Shown here: piece after piece, positions 1 to 6,401 of the stretch | Position numbering within the stretch: the first letter of the stretch is position 1 | Layout of the letters: every line of letters begins with the position of its first letter | The notes under the pieces: model-generated | The model's database searches: none | The model's input: the letters and a program-made list of their open reading frames with translations, nothing else | Told to the model about the DNA's origin: nothing | Program-made: the position numbers and the translations under genes | Assembly: GCA_052387115.1 (NCBI GenBank) | Contig: JBQTJM010000355.1 | Coordinates: 1 to 7,029 of the forward strand | Direction: 5' to 3' | DNA: 7,029 nucleotides | Origin: JACCXJ01 sp052387115 | Lineage (GTDB): Bacteria > Pseudomonadota > Gammaproteobacteria > JACCXJ01

Positions 1-297
1 AGGTGCTGAACCGCTACCACGGCAACCTCGCCATGGCGGCCGCGGCCTATAATGCCGGGCCGGGCACGGTGGCGTCCCAAATCCGGTTGCATGGATGCCG
101 AGCTCCGGGTCGAGACCATCCCGTTTCGCGAGACGCGCCGTTATGTCCGCAACCTCCTCTTCTACGCCACCGTGTACGAGTGGCGCCTGGACCGGCCCGT
201 GACCACCGTGACCGCACGCCTCGGAAAGGTACCCGCCCGCCCCACAGGCGGACCCCAACTCGCTTGCGCCGGGACCCCGGCCGGTGTCTACGGTTGA
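1..297 (+). pseudogene. slt: slt-type soluble lytic transglycosylase, 3' fragment with frameshift
   Basis: This is the C-terminal end of a periplasmic murein lytic transglycosylase of the Slt70 type, an enzyme that cleaves the MurNAc-GlcNAc bond of peptidoglycan to give 1,6-anhydromuramyl ends. The gene enters from the left edge of the window. In the frame of position 3 one reads the catalytic-domain motif NLAMAAAAYNAGPGTVA. The next conserved block, CMDAELRVETIPFRETRRYV followed by RNLLFYATVYEWRL, lies in the frame of position 1. The reading frame therefore breaks at about 66-75, between AYNAGPG and the IPFRETR block. The second frame runs to a TGA at 295-297. The two blocks are normally contiguous in this family, so the family call is firm, and the gene as given is broken unless the shift is a sequencing error. 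The missing bases are consistent with loss of one copy of an 8-bp direct repeat. The SDR fragment follows one base after the stop, as in an operon. Confidence 0.8.
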
Positions 298-298
298 T

Positions 299-433
299 AT
301 GATCAAGGCCATCGCCATCCTCGGCGGGACCGGTTTCGTGGGGCGCCACCTGGCGAGCCGCTTGACCAAGGCACGCTTTCCGCTCAAGGTGCTCACGCGC
401 CGCCGCGAGCGTGCCAAGCGTTGGCGTCATTGA
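299..433 (+). pseudogene. N-terminal fragment of NAD(P)-binding SDR protein, complex I NDUFA9-like
   Basis: An ATG one base after the slt stop opens a 44-codon frame reading MIKAIAILGGTGFVGRHLAS, then RLTKARFPLKVLTRRRERAK. Residues 9-15 (GGTGFVG) form the GxxGxxG dinucleotide-binding turn of a Rossmann fold, and the VLTRRRERA stretch is typical of atypical SDR proteins annotated as complex I NDUFA9 family or NAD-dependent epimerase. Such proteins are about 300 residues long, and here only about the first 40 codons remain. From about 420 the sequence no longer matches the family and a TGA follows at 431-433. The loss coincides with the start of the DUF4340 remnant in another frame, so the truncation is a rearrangement and not a point nonsense mutation. 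A functional product is unlikely. The position directly behind slt is what I recall for gammaproteobacterial genomes. Confidence 0.75.
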
Positions 434-1136
434 TCATCGGCAATCCGAGGTCGAGTAAAAGCGCCGGAACCTATGTTCGGCTTCCGGATGAAGCGCATGC
501 GCTGCTGGTCAAGGGCAGGCTGGAGCTCGCGGCTAATCCGATGGAGTGGCTGGTCAAGGATGTCGCCCATATCCCCTCGGAGCGGATCCGGGAAGTCGTT
601 ATTCAAGAGCCGGGGCAGGCGGCGGTGCGCGTCTACAAGAACGATCCCAAGGACGCAGACTACACCTTGGACGCGCTCCCGAAAGGGCACAAAGTAAAAT
701 CCCAGTTGACCGTAAACAGCCTGGCGACGTCTCTGGAGTACCCGCGCTTCGATGATGTCGCGCCGCGGGCGGATCTCAAGTTACCGGCGAACCCTACGGT
801 GACGACCTTGCGCACCTTCGATGGGTTGGTGGCAATCGTTAAAAGCGCGATCGTGAAGGATAAGACATGGGCTCAGGTGGAATTTTCTTTTGACGCCGAG
901 GCGGCCAAGAAGACGGCTGCGAACAAACCAGCCTCCCGGAATGCAAGGCAGGTGCAAAAGCCGAGGAAAGACAAAACCACCCGCTCCATCGGTCGCCGAG
1001 GAGGTCAAAGCGCTAAGCGAAAAAACCGCGCGGGCTGCCAAGTTACCAGGGCGATCTTTTGACCAAGACCGTGGCGGCGCTGACGATCAAGGAAGGAAAA
1101 ACCAAGCCGTCACCGGCGCCTAAGAAAACCCCCTAA
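421..1136 (+). pseudogene. DUF4340-type protein, 5'-truncated and frameshifted
   Basis: The frame from 421 encodes a DUF4340-like segment: an SLIIGNPR block, GTYVRLPDEAHALLVKG, then NPMEWLVKDVAHIPSERIREV, VYKNDPKDADYTLDALPKG, and NSLATSLEYPRFDDV. This matches the pattern of DUF4340 proteins, which are usually encoded beside Gld-type ABC transporter genes. The family function is unsettled. The N-terminal region is absent: homology begins exactly where the SDR gene stops, and TTG at 421 is only a formal start. The 3' part changes frame repeatedly. After AANKPAS, the block KAGAKAEE is in frame 3, KTKPPAPSVAEEVKALSEKT is in frame 2, and PSYQGDLLTKTVAALTIKEG is in frame 3 again, ending at TAA 1134-1136. 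The family normally ends with a similar PxYxGxLLTK-like segment, so this was one gene. I see no residue that makes it an enzyme. Exact indel sites are inferred. Confidence 0.65.
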
Positions 1137-1201
1137 GTCCTAAGTCTTAGCCCGAAAATCGCGCTCCGCGAGACACCCGGCTGCAACAGCTCCTCACGCC
1201 G

Positions 1202-4200
1202 ATGTCCCCTGGTCCGTATCCGGGTATAATGAAGCCCAAGGACCAAAAAAACACCCTCTGGGCATGCGCAATGCGAAACACCGACCGACGGACCGATGAC
1301 GCGGACGCGGCACACGAAGACGAACGCCCGGAGAACGGAAAGTTTCCGGTGGTCGCCATCGGGGCCTCGGCGGGCGGGCTGGAGGCGTTCAGCCAGCTTC
1401 TTGCGCAGTTGCCGGACGATACCGGCATGGGCTTCGTGTTGGTGCAGCACCTCGACCCCAAGCACGAGAGCAAGCTCGTTGATCTCTTGGCCAAATTCAC
1501 GCGCATGCCCGTGCAAGAGGCGGCCCAGGATCTGGCGGTACGGCCCGACCATATCTACATAATTCCCCCGAATACGACGCTCTCCATCGCCGCGGGTGTC
1601 TTGCAGTTGGAACCGCGCGGCGAGGCGCGCGGCCCGCACCTGCCGATCGACCACTTCTTCAAGTCGCTGGCCGAGGAGCGGCAGACGGCCGCCATCGGCG
1701 TGATCCTGTCGGGCACCGGCACGGACGGCACCTTGGGGCTGGAGGAGATCAAGGCCGCCGGCGGCATCACCTTCGCCCAAGACGAGCAGACGGCCAAGCA
1801 CCCCGGCATGCCGTTAAGCGCCCTGCGCAGCGGCTGCATCGATCGGGTCCTGTCTCCTGCCGAGATCGCCCGCGAGCTGGCGCGGATCGGCCGGCACCCG
1901 TATCTGGTCCCGGCCGAGACCGAGGCGCGCGCCCCGGAAGCGGCCGCCGAGGCGAGTCATTTCAAGAACATCCTGGCGCTCTTGCGCTCCGCCTTCAACG
2001 TCGATTTCAGCGCTTACCGGGACACCACCGTCAAGCGGCGGATCATGCGCCGCATGGTGCTGCACACCAGGGAGACCCTGGGCGACTATGCCAAGCACCT
2101 GGCAGGGGACCGCGTCGAGCTCGACGCCCTCTACCAAGATATCCTCATCAATGTCACCAGCTTCTTCCGCGAGCCGGAGACCTTCGAGGCGCTCAAGACC
2201 CGCGTCTTTCCCGAGATCATCGCGGGCAAGGACCCGAACACACCCATCCGGGTCTGGGTGCCGGGCTGCTCCACGGGCCAGGAAGCCTACTCGCTGGCCA
2301 TGGCGCTCTCGGAGTTCCTGGAGGACAAGCCCGTCCGCCCGGCCATCCAGATCTTCGCCACCGATCTCTCCGACACCGTCTCGCTCTCCAAGGCGCGGGA
2401 AGGCATCTATCCGGAGAACATCGAGGCGGAGGTATCGCCCGAACGGCTGCGCCACTTCTTCAGCAAGGAAGACAGCCGCTACCGGGTCAGCAAGACCCTG
2501 CGGGAGATGGTCGTCTTCGCCAAGCAGAACGTGGCATCCGACCCGCCGTTCTCGCACCTGGATCTCATCAGTTGCCGCAACCTGCTGATCTATCTTGCCC
2601 CGCCGTTGCAAAAGCGGGTCATCCCGACCTTTCACTACGCCTTGAACCTGGCCGGATTCCTGGTGCTGGGGCATTCGGAGACCGTGGGCGCGTTCACCGA
2701 TCTCTTCGGTGTCGTGGACCAGCCGCATCGCATCTACGTGAAGCAAACGACGGCGGCGCGGCAGTATCCGCACTTCCACGCCGAGGACCATCGCCCGGGG
2801 GCCGAGCGCGGCCATGGGCTCGCGGACCCCGCTCCCTCGCCCGCCGACTGGCAGCGCGAGGCCGACCGCGTCGCCCTCGGGCAGTACGTGCCGCCCGGAG
2901 TGCTGGTCAACGAGAACCTGGACATCCTGCAGTTCCGCGGCCAGACCGGCCCGTATCTGGCGCCCGCGCCGGGCGAGCCGAGCCTCAACCTCCTCAAGAT
3001 GGCCCGCGAGGGCCTGTTCCTGGCCGTGCGCGCCGCCCTCATCGAGTGTCAGCAGCAGGGCGCCGCCGTCCATAAGTGCGGCGTGCGGATCCGGGGCGAG
3101 GCGGTGGAGCGGGAGATCGATCTGCGCGTCTTGCCGATCAAGCTGCCCCGCGCCGGCGAGCGTTGCTACCTGGTCCTGTTCGAGGAGAACGTCCGGCGGG
3201 AAAAGCCGCCTCCGGAAGCGGTCCGCCCCGAGCCGGCCGAGGCCGCGGACGGCGCCGAGATCAATCTGCTTCGCCAGGAGTTGGCCTCGACCCGCGACTA
3301 CTTGCAGTCGGTCATCGAACAGCAGGACGCCGCCAATGAGGAGCTGAAGTCTGCCAACGAGGAGATCCTCTCCAGCAACGAGGAGCTGCAAAGCACCAAC
3401 GAGGAGCTGGAAACCGCCAAGGAGGAGCTGCAATCGGTCAACGAGGAGCTGACCACCATCAACGAGCAGCTCCAGGTCCGCAACGCCGATCTCGGCCGCC
3501 TCAACGACGACATGACCAACCTGCTCGGCTCGAGCGGCGTGCCGATGATGGTGCTCGGCACCGACCTGCGTATCCGCCGCTTCACCCTGGCGGCGGGGAA
3601 AGCGCTCGACTTGCACCCCGGCGACATAGGCCGGCCCATCGGCAACCTCAAGCTGCCCATCGAGGCGCCCGATCTCGAAGCGCTCATCAGGGAGGTGATC
3701 GACACGGTGCGGATGCAGGAGCGCGAGGTCGAGGACAAGCTCGGCCGCTGGTACAGCTTGCGCCTCCACCCCTACCGCACCTCGGACAACCGCATCGACG
3801 GGGTAGTGCTGGTGCTCGCGGACATCGATGCGCTCAAACGCAGCGAGCGGGAAGAAAAAGCCGCGCGCGCTTACGCCGAAGCGATCCTGCGCACCACGCG
3901 CAACCCGATGCTCGTGCTCCGCGCCGACTTGCTGGTGAACACGGCCAACGAGGCGTTCTACAAGACGTTCCAAGTCGCGCCCGAAGAGACCGAGGGCCGG
4001 TTGATTTACGAGTTGGGCAACCGCCAGTGGGACATTCCCAAGCTGCGAGAGCTGCTCGAACACATTCTGCCGGGCGGCAGTTCCTTCAACGACTTCGAGG
4101 TCGAGCACGAGTTTGAGACCATCGGCCGCCGCAGCATGCGGCTCAATGCCCGCCGGTTGGACACCGCGGCCGGCAAGCCGGAGTGGATGCTCCTCGCCAT

Positions 4201-5776
4201 CGAGGACATCACCGAGCGCAAACGGGCGAAGGAGGCGTTGCGCCAGCGCAGCGAACAGTTCGAGGCTCTACTCAACCAAGCGCCTATCGGCGTTTATCTT
4301 GTGGATGCAGACTTCCGCATCCGGCAGGTGAATCCCGCCGCGCGGCCGGTCTTCGGCGACATTCCCGACCTGATTGGCCGGGACTTTGACGAGGTCATCC
4401 ACATTCTGTGGTCGAAGGAATACGCCGATGAAATCGTTCGGCTCTTCCGCCACACGCTGGAAACCGGCGAACCCTACTTGACCCCGGAGCGAATCGAGCA
4501 GCGCCGCGACCGCGGGGTAACGGAATCCTATCGGTGGCAGATTAACCGCATCCTGCTGCCGGAGAGCCGCTATTGCGTGGTCTGCTATTTCGAGGACATC
4601 GCCGCGCAGGTGCAAGCCCGGGACGAGCTCAAGAATGCCGATCGCCGCAAGAACGAGTTCCTGGCGATGCTGGCCCATGAGCTGCGTAACCCGCTGGCCC
4701 CGATCCGCAACGCCCTGGAAGTCCTGCGGCTCAAGGCGCGCCGCAACCCTAAGCGACCGGAGGACGAGGCCGTCCAAGCGGCGTCCGAGATGATGGAGCG
4801 GCAACTCGGCCAGATGGTCCGGCTGGTGGACGACCTGCTCGACGCGAGCCGCATCAGCCGGGGCAAGATCGATCTCCGCAAGGAGCGGATCGAGCTGGCC
4901 TCCGCCGTACACCACGCCGTCGAAACCGCCCGTCCGCTCTATGAGAGCATGGACCACGAGCTGACGATCACCTTGCCGCCGCAACCGGTGTATCTCAACG
5001 CCGACCCGGCGCGGCTGGCTCAGGTGGTGGGCAACCTGCTCAACAACGCCTGCAAGTTCACCGAGCGGGGCGGCCGCATTGGGGTGACGGTCGAGCGCGA
5101 GGGCGGAGAGGCCGTGATCCGGGTGCGGGACACCGGCGTCGGCATCGCCACCGAGGAGCTTCCCCGGATCTTCGAGATGTTCACCCAGCTCGATACCTCA
5201 CTGGAGCGTTCGAGAAGCGGGTTGGGGATCGGCCTGGCGCTGGTGAAGAACCTGGTGGAGCTGCACGGCGGCACGGTGGAAGTCCACAGTGCCGGTCTGG
5301 GTCAGGGGAGTGAGTTCAGGGTGCGGCTGCCGATCGTGGTGGAAACGCCCGAACCGCTGCCAGAGCCGGCCCCCCGCGCGCCGCCGCCCACCATCGCCCG
5401 CCGCATCCTCGTTGTCGATGACAACCGCGACTCGGCAGAGTCCCTCACCATGCTGTTGAATCTCGCCGGCCACGAGACGCGCATCGCTTACGATGGTCTC
5501 GAGGCGGTGGAAGCGGCGGCGACATTCCGGCCCGACGTCATCCTGCTCGACATCGGCTTGCCGATACTGAACGGCTTTGAGGCGGCCCGTAAGATCCGCG
5601 AACAGTGGGGCCAGGACATGGTGTTGGTGGCCCTGACGGGGTGGGGTCAGGAAGAGGACCGCCGCCGCTCCGAGGAGGCCGGGTTCAACGCCCACATGGT
5701 CAAGCCGGTGGATTACGCCGCCCTTACGAAACTGCTAGCCGAATTTGCTGGTCGTGAAGGAGTAAGAAGCGTATGA
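1202..5776 (+). CDS. CheB-CheR-PAS hybrid sensor histidine kinase with receiver domain
   Basis: One uninterrupted frame of 1524 codons encodes a multi-domain signalling protein. CheB-type methylesterase (about 48-235) has its triad: Ser57 in GASAGG, His83 in VQHL and Asp175 in GTGTDG. CheR-type methyltransferase (about 252-515) has TSFFREP, the SAM-binding VPGCSTGQEAYSLAM at 353-367, FATDLS and DLISCRNLLIYL. A PAS-like segment (about 550-662) is followed by a coiled coil (685-770) made of NEEL heptads. Three PAS-like regions follow at about 775-880, 888-1003 and 1013-1135. The kinase has its H box at His1159 (AHELRNPLAP), N box (1278-1287), G1 box DTGVGI (1310-1315) and G2 box GLGIGLALVK. The receiver (1401-1515) has DD1406-1407, phospho-acceptor Asp1450, Thr1479 and Lys1501. 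All key residues are present. No signal peptide or membrane segment is visible, so it is probably cytoplasmic. The start is uncertain: ATGs at 1202, 1229 and 1271 are in frame, none has a strong Shine-Dalgarno, and homology begins near residue 48. No adjacent response-regulator or che genes are present. The sensed signal is unknown. Confidence 0.93.
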   Translation: MSPGPYPGIMKPKDQKNTLWACAMRNTDRRTDDADAAHEDERPENGKFPVVAIGASAGGLEAFSQLLAQLPDDTGMGFVLVQHLDPKHESKLVDLLAKFTRMPVQEAAQDLAVRPDHIYIIPPNTTLSIAAGVLQLEPRGEARGPHLPIDHFFKSLAEERQTAAIGVILSGTGTDGTLGLEEIKAAGGITFAQDEQTAKHPGMPLSALRSGCIDRVLSPAEIARELARIGRHPYLVPAETEARAPEAAAEASHFKNILALLRSAFNVDFSAYRDTTVKRRIMRRMVLHTRETLGDYAKHLAGDRVELDALYQDILINVTSFFREPETFEALKTRVFPEIIAGKDPNTPIRVWVPGCSTGQEAYSLAMALSEFLEDKPVRPAIQIFATDLSDTVSLSKAREGIYPENIEAEVSPERLRHFFSKEDSRYRVSKTLREMVVFAKQNVASDPPFSHLDLISCRNLLIYLAPPLQKRVIPTFHYALNLAGFLVLGHSETVGAFTDLFGVVDQPHRIYVKQTTAARQYPHFHAEDHRPGAERGHGLADPAPSPADWQREADRVALGQYVPPGVLVNENLDILQFRGQTGPYLAPAPGEPSLNLLKMAREGLFLAVRAALIECQQQGAAVHKCGVRIRGEAVEREIDLRVLPIKLPRAGERCYLVLFEENVRREKPPPEAVRPEPAEAADGAEINLLRQELASTRDYLQSVIEQQDAANEELKSANEEILSSNEELQSTNEELETAKEELQSVNEELTTINEQLQVRNADLGRLNDDMTNLLGSSGVPMMVLGTDLRIRRFTLAAGKALDLHPGDIGRPIGNLKLPIEAPDLEALIREVIDTVRMQEREVEDKLGRWYSLRLHPYRTSDNRIDGVVLVLADIDALKRSEREEKAARAYAEAILRTTRNPMLVLRADLLVNTANEAFYKTFQVAPEETEGRLIYELGNRQWDIPKLRELLEHILPGGSSFNDFEVEHEFETIGRRSMRLNARRLDTAAGKPEWMLLAIEDITERKRAKEALRQRSEQFEALLNQAPIGVYLVDADFRIRQVNPAARPVFGDIPDLIGRDFDEVIHILWSKEYADEIVRLFRHTLETGEPYLTPERIEQRRDRGVTESYRWQINRILLPESRYCVVCYFEDIAAQVQARDELKNADRRKNEFLAMLAHELRNPLAPIRNALEVLRLKARRNPKRPEDEAVQAASEMMERQLGQMVRLVDDLLDASRISRGKIDLRKERIELASAVHHAVETARPLYESMDHELTITLPPQPVYLNADPARLAQVVGNLLNNACKFTERGGRIGVTVEREGGEAVIRVRDTGVGIATEELPRIFEMFTQLDTSLERSRSGLGIGLALVKNLVELHGGTVEVHSAGLGQGSEFRVRLPIVVETPEPLPEPAPRAPPPTIARRILVVDDNRDSAESLTMLLNLAGHETRIAYDGLEAVEAAATFRPDVILLDIGLPILNGFEAARKIREQWGQDMVLVALTGWGQEEDRRRSEEAGFNAHMVKPVDYAALTKLLAEFAGREGVRSV
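1225..1230 (+). promoter_or_regulatory. possible -10 hexamer (TATAAT) before the kinase gene
   Basis: A perfect TATAAT stands at 1225-1230, overlapping one of the candidate ATG codons (1229). The region 16-18 bp upstream has no good TTGACA match, and there is no TGn extension, so support is only the hexamer itself. If it is used, transcription would start near 1237 and the ATG at 1271 would be the true start of the kinase. Confidence 0.25.
3329..3496 (+). repeat. 21-nt coding repeat: eight NEEL-type heptads in the kinase coiled coil
   Basis: Residues 710-765 of the kinase are eight consecutive seven-residue units: AANEELK, SANEEIL, SSNEELQ, STNEELE, TAKEELQ, SVNEELT, TINEQLQ, VRNADLG. At the DNA level this is an in-phase 21-nt repeat built on AACGAGGAGCTG that diverges at the wobble and first two positions of each unit. 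The segment should form a parallel coiled coil joining the CheR/PAS half to the PAS/kinase half. Most units keep the E-E-x-x-[ST]-[STA] order. Confidence 0.85.
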
Positions 5777-5853
5777 CAATCCCCACTGAGCCAATCGGGA
5801 GTATCCCACGACCTCTTCCGCTGATCGGAGCGATCGCGACACGAGGAGAACTC

Positions 5854-5981
5854 GTAGGGCGGGTTAGCGCCTGTATCGCGTAACCCGCCTTCCGGAAGGC
5901 TGCGCATGAGACTGGCGCCGGATGTTCTTTGTGGTGTGTTCGGTGGGTTACGGCGCAAACGGCGCGCCTAACCCATCCTAC
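5854..5981. repeat. dispersed intergenic inverted-repeat element, 128 bp
   Basis: The element begins GTAGGGCGGGTTAGCGC and ends GCGCCTAACCCATCCTAC, so its termini are imperfect inverted repeats. Each half also folds on itself. GGCGGGTTA (5858-5866) pairs with TAACCCGCC (5881-5889) across a 14-nt loop, and TGGGTTA (5944-5950) pairs with TAACCCA (5969-5975). Sequences of this GTAGGGYGGGTTA type recur between genes in many gammaproteobacteria; that is from memory and was not searched. No T-run follows either hairpin, so it is not a standard intrinsic terminator. It fills most of the gap between the kinase and the antitoxin-like gene. I see no gene in 5777-6022. Confidence 0.65.
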
Positions 5982-6001
5982 ATCGATTTGTCATTATCGA
6001 T
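5982..6001. promoter_or_regulatory. ATCGAT-N8-ATCGAT palindrome upstream of antitoxin-like gene; possible operator
   Basis: Two ATCGAT hexamers (5982-5987 and 5996-6001) flank 8 nt and form a symmetric site 21 nt before the ATG of the antitoxin-like gene. A TTGTCA hexamer at 5988-5993, resembling a -35 box, lies between the arms. Antitoxins commonly bind palindromes in their own promoter, so this is a candidate operator. No convincing -10 box was found at the proper distance, and the role is inferred. Confidence 0.3.
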
Positions 6002-6022
6002 CGAGGGTAGGTTTGTTTTATT

Positions 6023-6238
6023 ATGCACACGGTTGAAGAAATCGAAGCTGCGATTGAGCACCTTCCTCGTGATGAGTTTTTTCACCTTCGGGACTGGATG
6101 ACTTCTCGGTTTGAAGATCTGTGGGACGAGCAAATTGAGAACGATATCGAGGCGGGGCGATTAGACCATCTTGCTCAAGCAGCACTTGCGGAATTCCGCG
6201 CCGGGTTAGCCACCCCGTTTCCGCCTGGTGAACAGTGA
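6023..6238 (+). CDS. type II antitoxin-like addiction module protein
   Basis: This 71-residue acidic protein begins MHTVEEIEAAIEHLPRDEFF, followed by HLRDWMTSRFEDLWDEQIEN, and later DIEAGRLDHLAQAALAEFRAG. The EIEAAIEHLP-EFF-LRDW start, the D-QIE-D-AGRLD centre and the ALAEFRAG tail are typical of short antitoxins that are encoded just before RelE/ParE-like mRNA interferase or gyrase-type toxins. The helical C-terminal half would wrap the toxin. ATG 6023 is the only sensible start: a purine-rich GAGGGTAGG (6003-6011) lies 11 nt upstream. The TGA at 6236-6238 overlaps a GTG (6235) in a GTGA arrangement, the usual coupling to a toxin gene, but the downstream toxin frame is broken. It may now be an orphan antitoxin. 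The family call rests on pattern memory without a search. Confidence 0.7.
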   Translation: MHTVEEIEAAIEHLPRDEFFHLRDWMTSRFEDLWDEQIENDIEAGRLDHLAQAALAEFRAGLATPFPPGEQ

Positions 6239-6390
6239 AGCAACGAGTAGCTTCTGCGAGGTATATCTGTCACTGCCACAAACAGGAGATCAAACAATTA
6301 TCGTCTGTGGTTCACAAAATCCCCATCAACCCTATCTACATACACTTTAGGACAGTTCATAATTACTGGTCTCCGGGTGGTGCCTCAAAA
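6235..6390 (+). pseudogene. probable degenerate RelE/ParE-like toxin remnant
   Basis: From the GTG overlapping the antitoxin stop one reads VKQRVAS, later QEIKQLSSVVHK, then NPIYIHFRTVHNYWS. This recalls the toxins paired with this antitoxin type, whose order is roughly VKxRxxxxF, LPxEIxxLA, NPxHPSLxFKxV and YWSVRVG. Here LPQ before EIKQL lies in frame 2 (from CTGCCACAA), and LRVV after YWS also lies in frame 2, so the gene appears scrambled by indels. The C-terminal catalytic portion is missing. The formal frame stays open to 6588, but beyond 6390 it runs through another gene in a different frame and resembles no protein. The resemblance is short and judged by eye. The alternative is unrelated non-coding DNA. 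Confidence 0.4.
6335..6363 (+). promoter_or_regulatory. candidate sigma-70 promoter for the 6402-6871 cassette
   Basis: TCTACA (6335-6340, 4 of 6 to TTGACA) and CATAAT (6358-6363, 5 of 6 to TATAAT) are separated by exactly 17 bp. Transcription would begin near 6370, leaving a leader of about 30 nt before the ATT start at 6402. The promoter lies inside the toxin remnant, so the cassette would be independent of the antitoxin gene. Confidence 0.35.
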
Positions 6391-6396
6391 AGGAGG
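6391..6396 (+). promoter_or_regulatory. Shine-Dalgarno AGGAGG that decides the ATT start at 6402
   Basis: A perfect AGGAGG, extended 5' by AAAAA, stands five bases before ATT 6402. No ATG, GTG or TTG occurs at a suitable distance in any frame: the nearest, TTG 6415, is too far and in the wrong frame. This site is the main reason to start the hidden gene there. Confidence 0.55.
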
Positions 6397-6401
6397 ACAA
6401 A

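Noticed and set aside
47..430. 127-codon minus-strand frame at the left end
   Set aside because: It overlaps the slt and SDR fragments, which have clear family motifs on the plus strand, and its Arg/Gly-rich translation is typical of an antisense shadow.
1133..1150. CTAAGTC tandem copy and CTAAG-T-CTTAG palindrome at the DUF4340 stop
   Set aside because: It is too short to form a stable hairpin or define an element; I saw no further copies nearby.
3329..3496. Regular 21-nt repeat as a possible CRISPR-like array
   Set aside because: The units are contiguous without spacers, in phase with the reading frame, and encode coiled-coil heptads.
1814..4108. 764-codon open frame on the minus strand inside the kinase gene
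   Set aside because: It lies opposite a gene with clear domains; long antisense frames are common in GC-rich coding DNA, and its translation shows no recognisable domain.
5858..5889. Hairpin GGCGGGTTA/TAACCCGCC as terminator of the kinase gene
   Set aside because: It lies about 80 bp after the stop, has a 14-nt loop and no following T-run; it fits the repeat element better.
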